NCBI RefSeq assembly: GCF_042643265.1
Contig: NZ_JBHRRZ010000017.1
Coordinates: 62,001 to 126,000 of the forward strand
DNA: 64,000 nt
Direction: 5' to 3'
Source of the DNA: Virgibacillus_O sediminis
Lineage (GTDB): Bacteria; Bacillota; Bacilli; Bacillales; Amphibacillaceae
Under the pieces are notes generated by a model. The model saw nothing but the letters and a program-made list of their open reading frames with translations. It searched no databases and was not told the DNA's origin. Positions 1 to 9,600 of this stretch are shown in pieces. Both the position numbers and the translations under genes were made by a program. How positions within the stretch are numbered: position 1 is the stretch's first letter; every line of letters starts with the position of its first letter.

Positions 1-24
1 CTCATCCCAAAAAGAATATTTATA

Positions 25-398
25 AATAGAAAGGCTGTGGCGACCGTTTAGGAACGGACGCATAAGCAAGAGGCCGTAAAACGCCGGATCTTTGGCGTTT
101 GAAGTGGCTATTGCTTATGACGGCAGGTCCTGGAAGCCAGAGCCGGACAATAGAAAGGCTGAGCGGGCTCGATCAGCGGCGACATGCATAAGCAGAAGAC
201 CTTAGAGCGGATGGGTTTCCCGCTTAAAGTGTCGGCTGCTTATGTCACGAGCCGCTAGCCCGGAAAGCCAGACAACAGAAAGGCTGTGGCGACCGATTAG
301 AAACGGACGCATAAGCAAGGGCCCGTTCGGTCCTGTCGCAGAAAAGCGGACAAGTTTGCCGAATCTCCCCCTGCATAAATCCAGAAGGTTCTCGGATG
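25..398. repeat. three tandem ~124-bp structured repeats
   Basis: Three copies begin with nearly the same words (A-A-[TC]-AGAAAGGCTG) at 25, 149 and 274, a spacing of 124 and 125 bases; the third decays after its first half. Each of the first two copies contains an outer stem (ATAAGCAA 62-69 with TTGCTTAT 111-118; CATAAGCAG 187-195 with CTGCTTATG 236-244) enclosing a hairpin whose sequence differs but whose pairing is kept (AAACGCC 79-85 with GGCGTTT 94-100; AGCGG 206-210 with CCGCT 220-224). The compensatory changes suggest selection on structure rather than on sequence. The array lies downstream of murA, on the side where rho would be expected in Bacillus. No open reading frame is supported. 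Function unknown. Confidence 0.75.
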
Positions 399-410
399 CT
401 GATGATACAT

Positions 411-1700
411 TTAAGAATTCTGGAACTGCCTGATCTCCAAGTCAGTCATTTCTTCACGCCATACCTTGGCACCGAGGCTGTTCAGTTTTTCCGTGATTTT
501 TTCATATCCTCTATCGATATGATCCAGTCCGGTAATCTCTGTCACACCCTCCGCCATCAGGCCGGCGATGATCAAGGATGCCCCGGCACGCAGGTCACTG
601 GCTCTTACCCTTGCTCCTTCAAGCTGAACGGGTCCGGAGACAATGGCCGAGCCGCCTTCCACTTTAATGGAAGCATTCATCCGCCTTAATTCATCTATAT
701 GCTTGAGGCGGGCGGAGTAGATGGTATCCGTGACAACACCGGTGTTTTCGGCTTTTGTAAGCAGTGAAGTGAATGGCTGCTGCAGGTCTGTAGGAAAGCC
801 CGGATAGACAAGTGTCTTGATATCCACACTTTTCAGCCGTTTCCCTGGTCTGACCAGCAGCTGTTCATCACTTTCTTCCACCGTGACACCCATTTCCCGG
901 AGTTTGGCCAATACAGACTCCAGATGCTGGGAGATCACATTATCCACAATTACTTCTTTTCCTTGTGCTGCTGCTGCAATGGTATAGGTGCCCGCTTCAA
1001 TACGGTCGGGAATAATGGTATGGTTGCATCCGCTCAATGAATCGACGCCTTCGATCCGAATGACGTCGGTGCCGACACCTTTGATCTTCGCTCCCATACT
1101 GGTCAGCAGGGTAGCCACATCAATGATTTCCGGTTCCTTGGCGGCATTTTCAATGATCGTTTTCCCTTTCGCCTTGACTGCTGCAAGCATAATATTGATC
1201 GTTGCACCAACACTTACCACATCCAAATAGATTCTGGCACCGCGAAGTTCCTTGGCACGAAGATAGATGGCTCCCTGTTCATTGGTAACTTCAGCGCCCA
1301 ATGCTTCGAATCCTTTGATATGCTGGTCGATTGGGCGAGGGCCGAGATAACATCCGCCAGGCAGTCCAATGACCGCCTTTTTGAATTTCCCGAGCATCGC
1401 ACCCATGAAATAGTAAGATGCCCGCAGTTTGGTCACCTTGCCATTCGGTAGTGGCATCGCTATCATCCTGGAGGGATCGATATGAACTTTTTGGCTGGAG
1501 CTCCATGACACGGAACCGCCGATTTCCTCGAGCAATTCCCCGAGGGTATACACATCAGATATCTCCGGGAGACCTTCAATAGTCACATCGGAGTCCGCCA
1601 ATATGGCAGCCGGCAATAATGCGACCGCACTGTTCTTGGCCCCGCTGATGCGGACCTTGCCGTTTAATAGCCGGCCGCCTTCCACTAACATTTTTTGCAT
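411..1700 (-). CDS. murA: UDP-N-acetylglucosamine 1-carboxyvinyltransferase (MurA, MurZ/MurAB type)
   Basis: Transfers enolpyruvate from PEP to UDP-GlcNAc, the first committed step of peptidoglycan synthesis, in the cytoplasm. The 429-aa product has the usual EPSP-synthase-fold length, the N-terminal KNSA substrate motif (Lys22) and the PEP-attacking cysteine in GGCYLGPRPID (Cys117, the fosfomycin target). Its place beside tal and fba matches B. subtilis murAB (murZ), the second of the two Bacillus MurA paralogues, rather than murAA. The start at 1700 has a weak GGGG Shine-Dalgarno nine bases upstream; a second ATG three codons in is possible. It is the last gene of the minus-strand block, 70 bases after tal. 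Confidence 0.96.
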   Translation of the reverse strand: MQKMLVEGGRLLNGKVRISGAKNSAVALLPAAILADSDVTIEGLPEISDVYTLGELLEEIGGSVSWSSSQKVHIDPSRMIAMPLPNGKVTKLRASYYFMGAMLGKFKKAVIGLPGGCYLGPRPIDQHIKGFEALGAEVTNEQGAIYLRAKELRGARIYLDVVSVGATINIMLAAVKAKGKTIIENAAKEPEIIDVATLLTSMGAKIKGVGTDVIRIEGVDSLSGCNHTIIPDRIEAGTYTIAAAAQGKEVIVDNVISQHLESVLAKLREMGVTVEESDEQLLVRPGKRLKSVDIKTLVYPGFPTDLQQPFTSLLTKAENTGVVTDTIYSARLKHIDELRRMNASIKVEGGSAIVSGPVQLEGARVRASDLRAGASLIIAGLMAEGVTEITGLDHIDRGYEKITEKLNSLGAKVWREEMTDLEIRQFQNS

Positions 1701-1770
1701 TTTATAATACCCCGTTTCTTGGGTTGTTCATTTACCTATACCTTTTGCACTTTCTTCCAATTTTATGCAA

Positions 1771-2412
1771 TTATTTTTGATTGTTCCAGTCTGCCAGGAA
1801 CTTCTCAATACCCTGATCTGTCAATGGGTGTTTGACAAGCTGGCCGAACACTTTATATGGAATGGTCGCAATATGTGCACCATTTCGCGCAGCTTCTGTT
1901 ACATGCATCGGATGTCTGATGGATGCTGCAATGATTTCCGTCTTGATATCATGGATCTCAAACAGTTCGGAAATAGAGGCAATCAGATCCACCCCGTTCT
2001 GGCCGATGTCATCAAGTCTTCCTAAAAACGGCGACACATATGTGGCACCTGCACGGGCTGCAAGCAGGGCTTGGTTCGCATTGAAAATCAATGTAACATT
2101 GGTCGTGATATTGAGGTCACTGAAGGCTTTAACCGCCTTAAGCCCTTCCAGGGTCATAGGCACTTTCACCGTGATATTCGGTGCAATAGCCGCCAATTCC
2201 TTGCCTTCTGCAATCATGCCCTCTGCATCTTCCGAAATGACTTCCGCACTGACCGAGCCGGATACTTCATCCGTAATTTCTTTCAGGCGATCATGGAAAG
2301 AGACGCCCTCTTTCGCTACAAGGCTCGGGTTGGTTGTCACTCCGGCCAGAATCCCAAGTTCATTTGCTGCACGGATATCATCAATATTAGCTGTATCAAC
2401 AAAAAATTTCAT
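1771..2412 (-). CDS. tal: fructose-6-phosphate aldolase / transaldolase-like protein
   Basis: A short (213-aa) member of the transaldolase/FSA family, equal in length to B. subtilis YwjH. Family members either cleave fructose 6-phosphate or act as transaldolases in the pentose phosphate pathway; the sequence alone does not settle which. Seen: the N-terminal FFVDTAN and GVTTNPSL motifs, the Schiff-base lysine in ITVKVPMT (Lys83), and a complete small TIM barrel. The Shine-Dalgarno GGGGG lies nine bases before the ATG. It follows fba after a 165-base gap that contains a compact three-way-junction element, so the two genes may not be co-transcribed at equal level. Confidence 0.93.
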   Translation of the reverse strand: MKFFVDTANIDDIRAANELGILAGVTTNPSLVAKEGVSFHDRLKEITDEVSGSVSAEVISEDAEGMIAEGKELAAIAPNITVKVPMTLEGLKAVKAFSDLNITTNVTLIFNANQALLAARAGATYVSPFLGRLDDIGQNGVDLIASISELFEIHDIKTEIIAASIRHPMHVTEAARNGAHIATIPYKVFGQLVKHPLTDQGIEKFLADWNNQK

Positions 2413-2482
2413 ATTACTGTTCCCCCTGTATTTTTATTAAATAGAATTTCCCAGCGGCAAGCTGGGTTTTCGGTTATAGATA

Positions 2483-2540
2483 AGCCACGCCCAGCTGCCC
2501 ATGCAGCTAAACGCGCCGAGACCGGCGCAGGGACGTGGCT
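2483..2540. other. 58-bp three-way-junction inverted repeat
   Basis: A 7-bp outer stem (AGCCACG 2483-2489 with CGTGGCT 2534-2540) encloses two perfect 6-bp hairpins with four-base loops (AGCTGC-CCAT-GCAGCT and GCGCCG-AGAC-CGGCGC). It lies in the fba-tal spacer. No U-run follows it in the direction of fba-tal transcription, so it does not look like an intrinsic terminator; an mRNA-processing or stability element, or a dispersed repeat, fits better. I do not recognise an Rfam family. Confidence 0.65.
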
Positions 2541-2577
2541 CATGTTTTTGTCAGTTAAGACTGTTCTAATGGTGTGG

Positions 2578-3435
2578 TTACGCTTGTTGTGATGAACCGA
2601 ACTCACGCATTTTGCCGATGACGGTTTCTTTGATGGCTTCTGTTCCAGGCCCAAGATATTTACGTGGATCGTAGAGATCCGGTTTCTCCGCCAATACTTC
2701 ACGGACTCTTTTTGCCTGAGCAATTTGATTCTCTGTATTTACATTGATTTTAGCTGTTCCAAGAGAAACGGCTTTCTGGATATCTTTTGTCGGAATTCCG
2801 GTACCACCGTGAAGCACAAGCGGCAAGACAATGGTATCATGAATTTCCTTCATTTCTTTAAAGCCGAGATTAGGTTCACCTTTATATGGACCGTGTACGG
2901 ATCCAAGTGCAGGCGCCAGGCAGTCGATGCCTGTCCGTTCCACGAGCTCCAGACACTCTTTAGGATCTGCATAGATTACACCTTCTGCTACCACGTCATC
3001 TTCCTGGCCTCCGACTGTACCGAGTTCCGCTTCTACGGAAACACCATGGATATGAGCCAGCTCCACTACCTTGCTTGTGAGAGCAATATTTTCTTCCAAT
3101 GGATCGTGGGAAGCGTCGATCATGACAGAAGTGAATCCGGCATGGATGGCCTCTGCACATTTTTCGAAGCTTGATCCGTGGTCAAGGTGAATGGCAACCG
3201 GAACAGTTGTACCATAAGATTCCATCAAGGCTTCAACCATGGTGACAACGACTTTGAAGCCGCCCATGTATCTTGCCGCACCCTCTGATACACCCAGGAT
3301 TACCGGGGATTTTTCCTCTTCCGCTGCCTGAAGGATGGCTTGAATATATTCAAGGTTATTCAGGTTGAATTGTCCAACCGCATAACCGTTTTTCCTTCCT
3401 TTTTCCAGCATATCCTTCATAGATACTAGTGGCAT
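2578..3435 (-). CDS. fba: class II fructose-1,6-bisphosphate aldolase
   Basis: Zn-dependent cleavage of fructose 1,6-bisphosphate into dihydroxyacetone phosphate and glyceraldehyde 3-phosphate, central to glycolysis and gluconeogenesis. The 285-aa product has the metal and catalytic motifs HLDHG (His83, Asp85, His86), HGPYKG (His181) and LHGGTG (His209), the class IIB pattern of B. subtilis FbaA. The ATG is preceded by GAGGAGG at seven bases. The 100-base gap to spo0F probably carries its own promoter (a TATACT/TAATAA-rich stretch at about 3483-3497), but I cannot define -35 and -10 with confidence. Confidence 0.96.
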   Translation of the reverse strand: MPLVSMKDMLEKGRKNGYAVGQFNLNNLEYIQAILQAAEEEKSPVILGVSEGAARYMGGFKVVVTMVEALMESYGTTVPVAIHLDHGSSFEKCAEAIHAGFTSVMIDASHDPLEENIALTSKVVELAHIHGVSVEAELGTVGGQEDDVVAEGVIYADPKECLELVERTGIDCLAPALGSVHGPYKGEPNLGFKEMKEIHDTIVLPLVLHGGTGIPTKDIQKAVSLGTAKINVNTENQIAQAKRVREVLAEKPDLYDPRKYLGPGTEAIKETVIGKMREFGSSQQA

Positions 3436-3535
3436 TGTATGTCCTCCTCATTGATGAAAAACGTTCATCTGCATGTTTTTTATTACAGTATAAGAATACC
3501 AACTTACACTGAAAGGCGCAACATTAGGTGATCAA

Positions 3536-3895
3536 TTATTCAAGAATCGTCTGTACCTGCCCCAGCAGATCGTTAATATTGAACGGTTTTCCCAATACCG
3601 CCTTCACATGGTGCTGCCGGATGACCTCCTGCGGCAGCATTTCCGTCATGCCGCTGATCAGGATGACCGGCAGATCCTCTTCCCTTTGTTTTAATTTCTC
3701 CAATATCTCCGCTCCATCCAAGAACGGCAGTTTGTAATCCAGGATGGCCAGCGCGAACGTGTGTGAGCAGATGAGATCCCATGCCTCTTTTCCCGTCTTG
3801 CCTGTGGTGACTTGGTAGCCTTCATTCGTCAGCAAGTCTTCCAGCAGCAGGCGGATGCCCGGCTGATCATCCACAACCAATATCTCCTTCTCCAT
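3536..3895 (-). CDS. spo0F: sporulation phosphorelay response regulator Spo0F
   Basis: Single-domain response regulator that accepts phosphate from sporulation kinases and passes it to Spo0B and on to Spo0A. The 119-aa receiver has the acidic pair Asp9/Asp10, the phospho-acceptor Asp53 in ILDYK and the conserved Lys103 in LGKPF, and nothing after the receiver. The open frame extends upstream to 4117, but the ATG at 3895 has a good AAGGGGA ribosome site and gives the family length. The position between fba and pyrG is the Bacillus arrangement. An 0A-box-like AAGTCGAA (3995-4002) in the leader differs at one core base from the Spo0A consensus, consistent with the known Spo0A feedback but weak by itself. 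Confidence 0.96.
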   Translation of the reverse strand: MEKEILVVDDQPGIRLLLEDLLTNEGYQVTTGKTGKEAWDLICSHTFALAILDYKLPFLDGAEILEKLKQREEDLPVILISGMTEMLPQEVIRQHHVKAVLGKPFNINDLLGQVQTILE

Positions 3896-4019
3896 ATAAT
3901 CCCCTTCCCGTAACCAATAACAGATACTTATCCTAATTATATATGTACGGTTCCCTCCATCGATTATGGCCTTATTATCTAATTTCGCTGCTTGAAGTCG
4001 AATTTCCTGCAATTCCCAT

Positions 4020-4072
4020 AAAAAAACTCCGAAGAGGGATTCCCGCACTAGGCGGAATTTCCTCTTCGGAGT
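4020..4072 (-). terminator. intrinsic terminator after pyrG
   Basis: A 12-bp stem (ACTCCGAAGAGG with CCTCTTCGGAGT) ending in seven U on the minus strand, eight bases beyond the pyrG stop. It separates pyrG from spo0F. Confidence 0.93.
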
Positions 4073-4079
4073 CTTGGAT

Positions 4080-5690
4080 TTACTTGCTTTCGTGATGATC
4101 CAAAGATGCACCGACAAAGCCTTTGAAAAGAGGCTGAGGCCTTGTCGGACGGGAAGTGAATTCCGGGTGGAATTGGCTTGCCACGAACCATGGATGGTCG
4201 TTCAGCTCAATGGTCTCGACGAGTCTTCCGTCCGGGCTTGTCCCAGAGAACAGGAAGCCTTTCTCTGTCATTTGCTCACGATAAGAATTATTGAATTCAT
4301 AGCGGTGGCGATGGCGTTCCTCAATCATATCCGCTCCGCCATACACTTCCTTCGTCTTGGTGCCATCTTTCAGGCGGCAAGGATAGACACCGAGCCTCAA
4401 TGTTCCCCCAAGGTCGGAAATATGCTTCTGTTCCGGAAGCAGGTCAATGATCGGATGCGGTGTCTGCGGATCGATCTCTGCAGAATGGGCGCCGTCAAGC
4501 CCCAAGACATTGCGGGCGAACTCTACCGTTGCAAGCTGCATGCCAAGGCAGATCCCAAGAAATGGAATCTTATTTTCCCTGGCATAACGGATGGCTTCAA
4601 TCTTTCCTTCGATTCCCCGGTCGCCAAAGCCGCCTGGAACCAGAATGCCATCCACATGATCCAGCTCTTTCTTGATAGAGTCTGCATCCAGCTTCTCGGA
4701 ATTGATCCAATGAATGGAAATATCTGTATCATAGGCGAATCCTGCATGCTTCAGCGATTCGGCAACGGAGATATAAGCATCCGGGAGTTCTACATACTTT
4801 CCGACCAGGCCGATTTCCACTCTCTTGGAGAGATTCCGCACCTTGTCCACTAATGCACTCCACTCACTCATTTCCGCCGGGTCGCATTGGAGGCCGAGGT
4901 GGTCGCAGGTCAGCTGATCGAGGTTCTGCTCCTGCAGGGCGATCGGAATCTGGTACAAGGTGTCTGCGTCCAGCATTTCAATGACAGCACGTTCATTGAT
5001 GTCACAGAACAAGGCGATCTTTTCCTTCATTTCTTTGCCGATCGCGTGCTCTGTCCGCAGTACGATGGCATCCGGCTGAATACCGAGTGAACGCAGTTCC
5101 TTCACACTGTGCTGGGTAGGCTTGGTCTTCATCTCGCCGGCAGCCTTAATGTATGGAACAAGTGTACAGTGTATATACATGACACTGTCCCTGCCTACAT
5201 CACTCTTAATCTGGCGTATTGCCTCCAAGAACGGCAGTGACTCAATATCTCCGACGGTCCCGCCGATTTCTGTAATGACCACATCCGCCTTGGTTGCTTC
5301 ACCTGCACGGAAAACCTGCTCCTTGATCTCATTGGTGATATGCGGGATTACCTGTACCGTTCCACCAAGATAGTCGCCGCGGCGTTCTTTGCGGATTACA
5401 CTGGAGTATACCTTCCCTGTGGTGATATTTGAATATTTATTCAAGTTGTTGTCAATGAACCGCTCATAGTGTCCGAGGTCCAGGTCCGTCTCCGCACCGT
5501 CTTCCGTCACAAATACTTCACCATGCTGGTACGGGCTCATGGTCCCCGGGTCCACATTGATATAAGGGTCAAACTTCTGGATGGTTACCTTCAATCCACG
5601 GTTCTTCAATAAACGTCCCAGAGAAGCTGCTGTAATCCCTTTTCCCAGAGAAGATACAACCCCGCCTGTCACAAAAATGTACTTAGTCAC
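4080..5690 (-). CDS. pyrG: CTP synthase
   Basis: Makes CTP from UTP using ATP and glutamine. From the GTG start the product is 536 aa, beginning MTKYIFVTGG as in B. subtilis. The N-terminal synthetase domain has the P-loop-like GGVVSSLGKG and KFDPYINVDPG; the C-terminal class I glutamine amidotransferase domain has the nucleophile in FLGICLGMQ (Cys381) and the His508/Glu510 pair in SQFHPEF. An in-frame ATG at 5696 sits directly on the Shine-Dalgarno AAAGAGGG with no spacing, so GTG at 5690, six bases after it, is the better start. A dedicated promoter and attenuator upstream point to CTP-sensing control. Confidence 0.96.
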   Translation of the reverse strand: MTKYIFVTGGVVSSLGKGITAASLGRLLKNRGLKVTIQKFDPYINVDPGTMSPYQHGEVFVTEDGAETDLDLGHYERFIDNNLNKYSNITTGKVYSSVIRKERRGDYLGGTVQVIPHITNEIKEQVFRAGEATKADVVITEIGGTVGDIESLPFLEAIRQIKSDVGRDSVMYIHCTLVPYIKAAGEMKTKPTQHSVKELRSLGIQPDAIVLRTEHAIGKEMKEKIALFCDINERAVIEMLDADTLYQIPIALQEQNLDQLTCDHLGLQCDPAEMSEWSALVDKVRNLSKRVEIGLVGKYVELPDAYISVAESLKHAGFAYDTDISIHWINSEKLDADSIKKELDHVDGILVPGGFGDRGIEGKIEAIRYARENKIPFLGICLGMQLATVEFARNVLGLDGAHSAEIDPQTPHPIIDLLPEQKHISDLGGTLRLGVYPCRLKDGTKTKEVYGGADMIEERHRHRYEFNNSYREQMTEKGFLFSGTSPDGRLVETIELNDHPWFVASQFHPEFTSRPTRPQPLFKGFVGASLDHHESK

Positions 5691-5839
5691 ATTCATCCCT
5701 CTTTCTTCTAGTTTATCTTCTGTTGAATCTTCCTGCCTTATACCTTTGAAGCCATATCACTCCAGATCTCTCTGGCCGCCGGGTGCGGCCCTACCATTGG
5801 CTGCCGCATTCGGCTTAAAAATTCTATAATTTCCTGAAC

Positions 5840-5879
5840 AATAATAAAAGCGCCTCCCCATAGAACGGGGAAACGCTTT
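5840..5879 (-). terminator. pyrG leader attenuator (and rpoE terminator)
   Basis: Stem AAAGCG(TTT)CCCC with GGGG(AGG)CGCTTT followed by a U-rich tract on the minus strand, about 20 bases downstream of the inferred pyrG start point. The 5' side carries UUUCCCC, which an RNA beginning with a run of extra G residues could pair with, disrupting the terminator. This is the layout of the B. subtilis pyrG attenuator, where CTP shortage causes reiterative G addition. Transcripts reading through from rpoE would also end here. Confidence 0.85.
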
Positions 5880-5896
5880 GATTAAGTAATTTTAAA

Positions 5897-5938
5897 GAGC
5901 CCAAGTAAAATATTACTCATACGGCCCAGAAAAGTCAA
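5897..5938 (-). promoter_or_regulatory. sigma-A promoter of pyrG with GGGCTC initiation site
   Basis: On the minus strand: -35 TTGACT (5938-5933), a 17-base spacer, -10 TAATAT (5915-5910), then GGGCTC starting at 5902, seven bases after the -10. The initial GGGCTC is the sequence at which B. subtilis RNA polymerase adds extra G residues when CTP is low. The -35 lies just beyond the rpoE stop codon, so pyrG is its own transcription unit. Confidence 0.88.
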
Positions 5939-5946
5939 GATGATCT

Positions 5947-6453
5947 TTATTTCGGTTCTTCTTCGTCCGATTCGAACCCTGCAACATTATCCTCTTCGAA
6001 CTCGTCTTCATCCCCAAGTTCGTCGGCATCGGCTTCCAGATCTTCTTCCCCAAGCTCCACGGGTAAGTCATCAAGATCGTCATCGAAGTCCAAATCATCC
6101 GGCTCGGCAGAAAAATCTTCCTCTTCTGCCGCTTTCTTCTTCTCCGGCTTCTTTTTCTTTTTCTTCTTCGGTGAATCAGTGATTTCCTCATCCATCTGTT
6201 CCACCGGATACCAGCGCTTCAGCCCCCATACATTGGAACCAAGGGTCAGAAAACGTCCATCGACATTCATATCCGTATAGAACTGGGCAATTGCTGCCTC
6301 TTTTTCTGAATCGGTCAATCCTTTGAAATCGGCAACTCTGGAGAAAAGTTCCTGGAAATCCAATGCCTTCTTCTCATCTACAAGGACCATGTTGGCCAGT
6401 TCCAGCATGGACATTCCCTTCAATTCTTCGTGGCTGTTATTATTCAAGCTCAC
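5947..6453 (-). CDS. rpoE: DNA-directed RNA polymerase delta subunit
   Basis: Auxiliary RNA polymerase subunit of Firmicutes that reduces non-specific nucleic-acid binding and speeds recycling. The 168-aa product has the N-terminal winged-helix (HARE-HTH) domain with the signature QFYTDMNVDGRFL and WGLKRWYPV, a Lys-rich linker (seven consecutive lysines) and a long acidic, disordered tail. The frame is open to 6507, but the GTG at 6453 is nine bases after AAAGGAG and gives an N-terminus that aligns with family members. It is followed at once by the pyrG promoter. Confidence 0.93.
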   Translation of the reverse strand: MSLNNNSHEELKGMSMLELANMVLVDEKKALDFQELFSRVADFKGLTDSEKEAAIAQFYTDMNVDGRFLTLGSNVWGLKRWYPVEQMDEEITDSPKKKKKKKPEKKKAAEEEDFSAEPDDLDFDDDLDDLPVELGEEDLEADADELGDEDEFEEDNVAGFESDEEEPK

Positions 6454-6669
6454 GGCAACGCACTCCTTTACCTTATATATTGCAGCATTCCCTGCCATAT
6501 TAAACATATCCGTATTTTACCATTCAACACACTTCAAATGATACCTTACATTATAAACAAATATAATGACAATATGCTAGAGAAAAGGCGGAAAATCTCC
6601 GCGTGCCGTCAAGCTGGCTTTTATATGGCCCGTAGCCGTCCCCTCTGAACCGGAGCTGACAGGGCCTAG

Positions 6670-9600
6670 TTACATATTTCTCCGGTACTGGCCGCCTACC
6701 TGGTAAAGGGCGTTGGTGATCTGGCCGAGGCTGGCCACTTTCACGGTCTCCATGAGCTCTGCGAAGATATTGCCGCCCCCCGCAGCCACCTGTTTCAGCC
6801 GGTTTAGCGCCTCATCCACTTCCTCCTTGTTTTTCTCCTGGAACTTATGGAGCTCGCTGATCTGATGCTCCTTCTCTTCCTTGGAGGCACGGGCAAGCTC
6901 CATCGAATTGATAGCTTCCTCTGACGGCGGTGTCGGGCTCAGATAGGTGTTCACCCCGACAATCGGAAGCTCTCCGGAATGCTTTTTCCCTTCATAGTAT
7001 AAGGATTCCTCCTGGATCTTCCCGCGCTGGTACTGCCGCTCCATGGCACCGAGCACCCCGCCGCGGTCGTTCATCCGTTCAAATTCCTGTAATACGGCTT
7101 CCTCTACCAAATCGGTCAGTTCCTCTACAATAAAGGAGCCCTGCAGGGAATTCTCATTCTTCGTCAAGCCGAATTCCTTGTTGATGATCATCTGGATGGC
7201 CATCGCCCTGCGCACCGATTCCTCTGTCGGCGTTGTGATCGCTTCATCATAGGAGTTGGTATGCAGGGAATTGGTATTGTCCTGGATGGCCAGCAAAGCC
7301 TGCAATGTGGTCCGAATGTCATTGAACTGTATTTCCTGCGCATGCAGGGAGCGGCCGGATGTCTGAATATGATATTTCAGCTTCTGGCTCCGCTCATTGG
7401 CCCCGTATTTCTCCCGCATGGTAATCGCCCATATGCGGCGTGCCACCCGGCCGATCACCGTGTACTCCGGATCCAGGCCATTCGAAAAGAAAAACGACAG
7501 GTTCTGGGCGAATTTATTCACATCCATGCCCCTGCTTAAGTAATATTCCACATAAGTGAAGCCGTTGGCCAGCGTAAATGCCAGCTGGGTAATCGGATTG
7601 GCGCCCGCTTCTGCAATATGATAGCCGGAAATGGAGACCGAATAATAATTCCGTACATTTTTATCAATGAAATATTCCTGGATATCCCCCATCATCCGAA
7701 GGGCGAACTCCGTCGAGAAGATGCAGGTGTTCTGCCCCTGATCCTCTTTCAAAATATCTGCCTGGACGGTGCCGCGGACAACCTTCAGTGTGTCTTCTTT
7801 GATTTGTTCATATTCACTCGCTGAAGGCTCCCGGCCGTTTTCTTCCGTGAACTTGTCGATCTGCTGGTCGATGGCCGTGTTGAAGAACATCGCCAGGATG
7901 ATCGGGGCAGGGCCGTTGATCGTCATCGATACGGAGGTGGTTGGAGCAATCAGGTCAAAGCCGTCATACAGTTTCTTCATATCCTCCAGTGTACAGATAT
8001 TCACTCCGCTTTCCCCGACCTTTCCATAGATATCCGGACGCTCTGCCGGATCTTCCCCATAAAGGGTGACGGAATCAAAGGCGGTGGAAAGCCGTTTCGC
8101 CTGTTCATCCTTCGACAGATAATGGAATCGGCGGTTGGTGCGTTCCGGTGTACCTTCCCCGGCAAACTGGCGGGTCGGATCCTCTCCCTTACGCTTGAAC
8201 GGGAAGACCCCTGCCGTAAACGGGAAAGCCCCTGGGACATTTTCCTTCATCAGCCAGGTCAGCCGCTCGCCCCAGTCCCGGAATTTCGGAAACGCAACTT
8301 TCGGCACCTTGGTCCCTGCCAGGGATTCTGTGACGATATCCATCTCAATCTCTTTATCCCGGACAGTGAATGTCATTTTATCTCGGCTGTACTGCTCCTT
8401 TGTTTCCTCCCAGCTGTCCAGAAGGGTCTGAGAGCCTGCATCCAGCTGATTGCGGTAGTGGTTGAAGGCCTGTTCCATCGCCTCAGACGCCGTCTCATCT
8501 TCCACCACATCCATGGCACCCTGCAATTGATAGAGTTTTGTTGCCACCTCACTCTGCTTCTTTGTTTTCTCGTGATAGCTGCGCACATACTGGGCAATCT
8601 CCTGGAGATAATGCCGGCGTTCATTGGTGATGATGAGGTTCTGCTTCTCAGCAATGACATGGCGGTCAAATGTGAGCTCTTCCTGCCAGCCGTATTCCTC
8701 GTTCAGTTTATCGATCAAGGATGCGAATAGGGCGTTGGTGCCCGCATCATTGAACTGACTGGCAATCGTGCCGAATACCGGAAATTTCTCCATGTCCTCG
8801 TGGAACAGCATATGACTGCGCTGATATTGCTTGCGCACCTGGTTCAGTGCATCCTCTGAACCCTTCTGTTCAAATTTATTGATGACAATGAAATCGGCAA
8901 AATCGATCATATCAATTTTTTCCAGCTGGGAAGGCGCACCGAATTCTGCTGTCATCACATACATGGAAAGGTCGGAAACATCCGTGATCGATGCATCGCC
9001 TTGGCCGATCCCGCTTGTTTCCACGATGATCAGGTCATACCCGCCGGCACGCACTACATCGATGACATCCTGAATGGACCGCGACAGCTCATCCCTGGAA
9101 TCCCTGGTGGCCAGCGACCTCATGTATACCCGCTCATTAAAGATGGCATTCATCCGGATCCTGTCCCCAAGCAGTGCACCGCCTGTTTTCTTTTTCGTCG
9201 GATCAATGGAGATGATGGCGACCCTCTTCTCAGGAATTTCATTGACAAAGCGGCGGATCAACTCATCCGTCAAGGAGCTCTTCCCCGCCCCGCCAGTACC
9301 GGTAATCCCTAGCACGGGAGCATTGTTGTTCCCTTTCTCCCGCAGAGCGGCCAGCAGCTTCTGCTTTTCCTCCGGCTCTGCCTCCGGGTTCTCCATATAG
9401 CTGATGAACTTGGCGACAGATTTCCTCTCTCCCTTTACGAGCCCTTCCTGCTCTTTTTCCACATCGATCGGCGGAATAAAATCACACTGTTCAAGTATCC
9501 TGTTGATCATCCCCTGCAGGCCGAACTTTCTGCCATCCTCCGGGGAAAAGATCCAGGACACCCCGTAATCATGCAGCTCCTTGATTTCCCTTGGGATAAT

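Noticed and set aside
2409..2723. 104-codon minus-strand frame overlapping the fba 3' end and the three-way junction
   Set aside because: Mostly out-of-frame fba sequence; no independent start signal.
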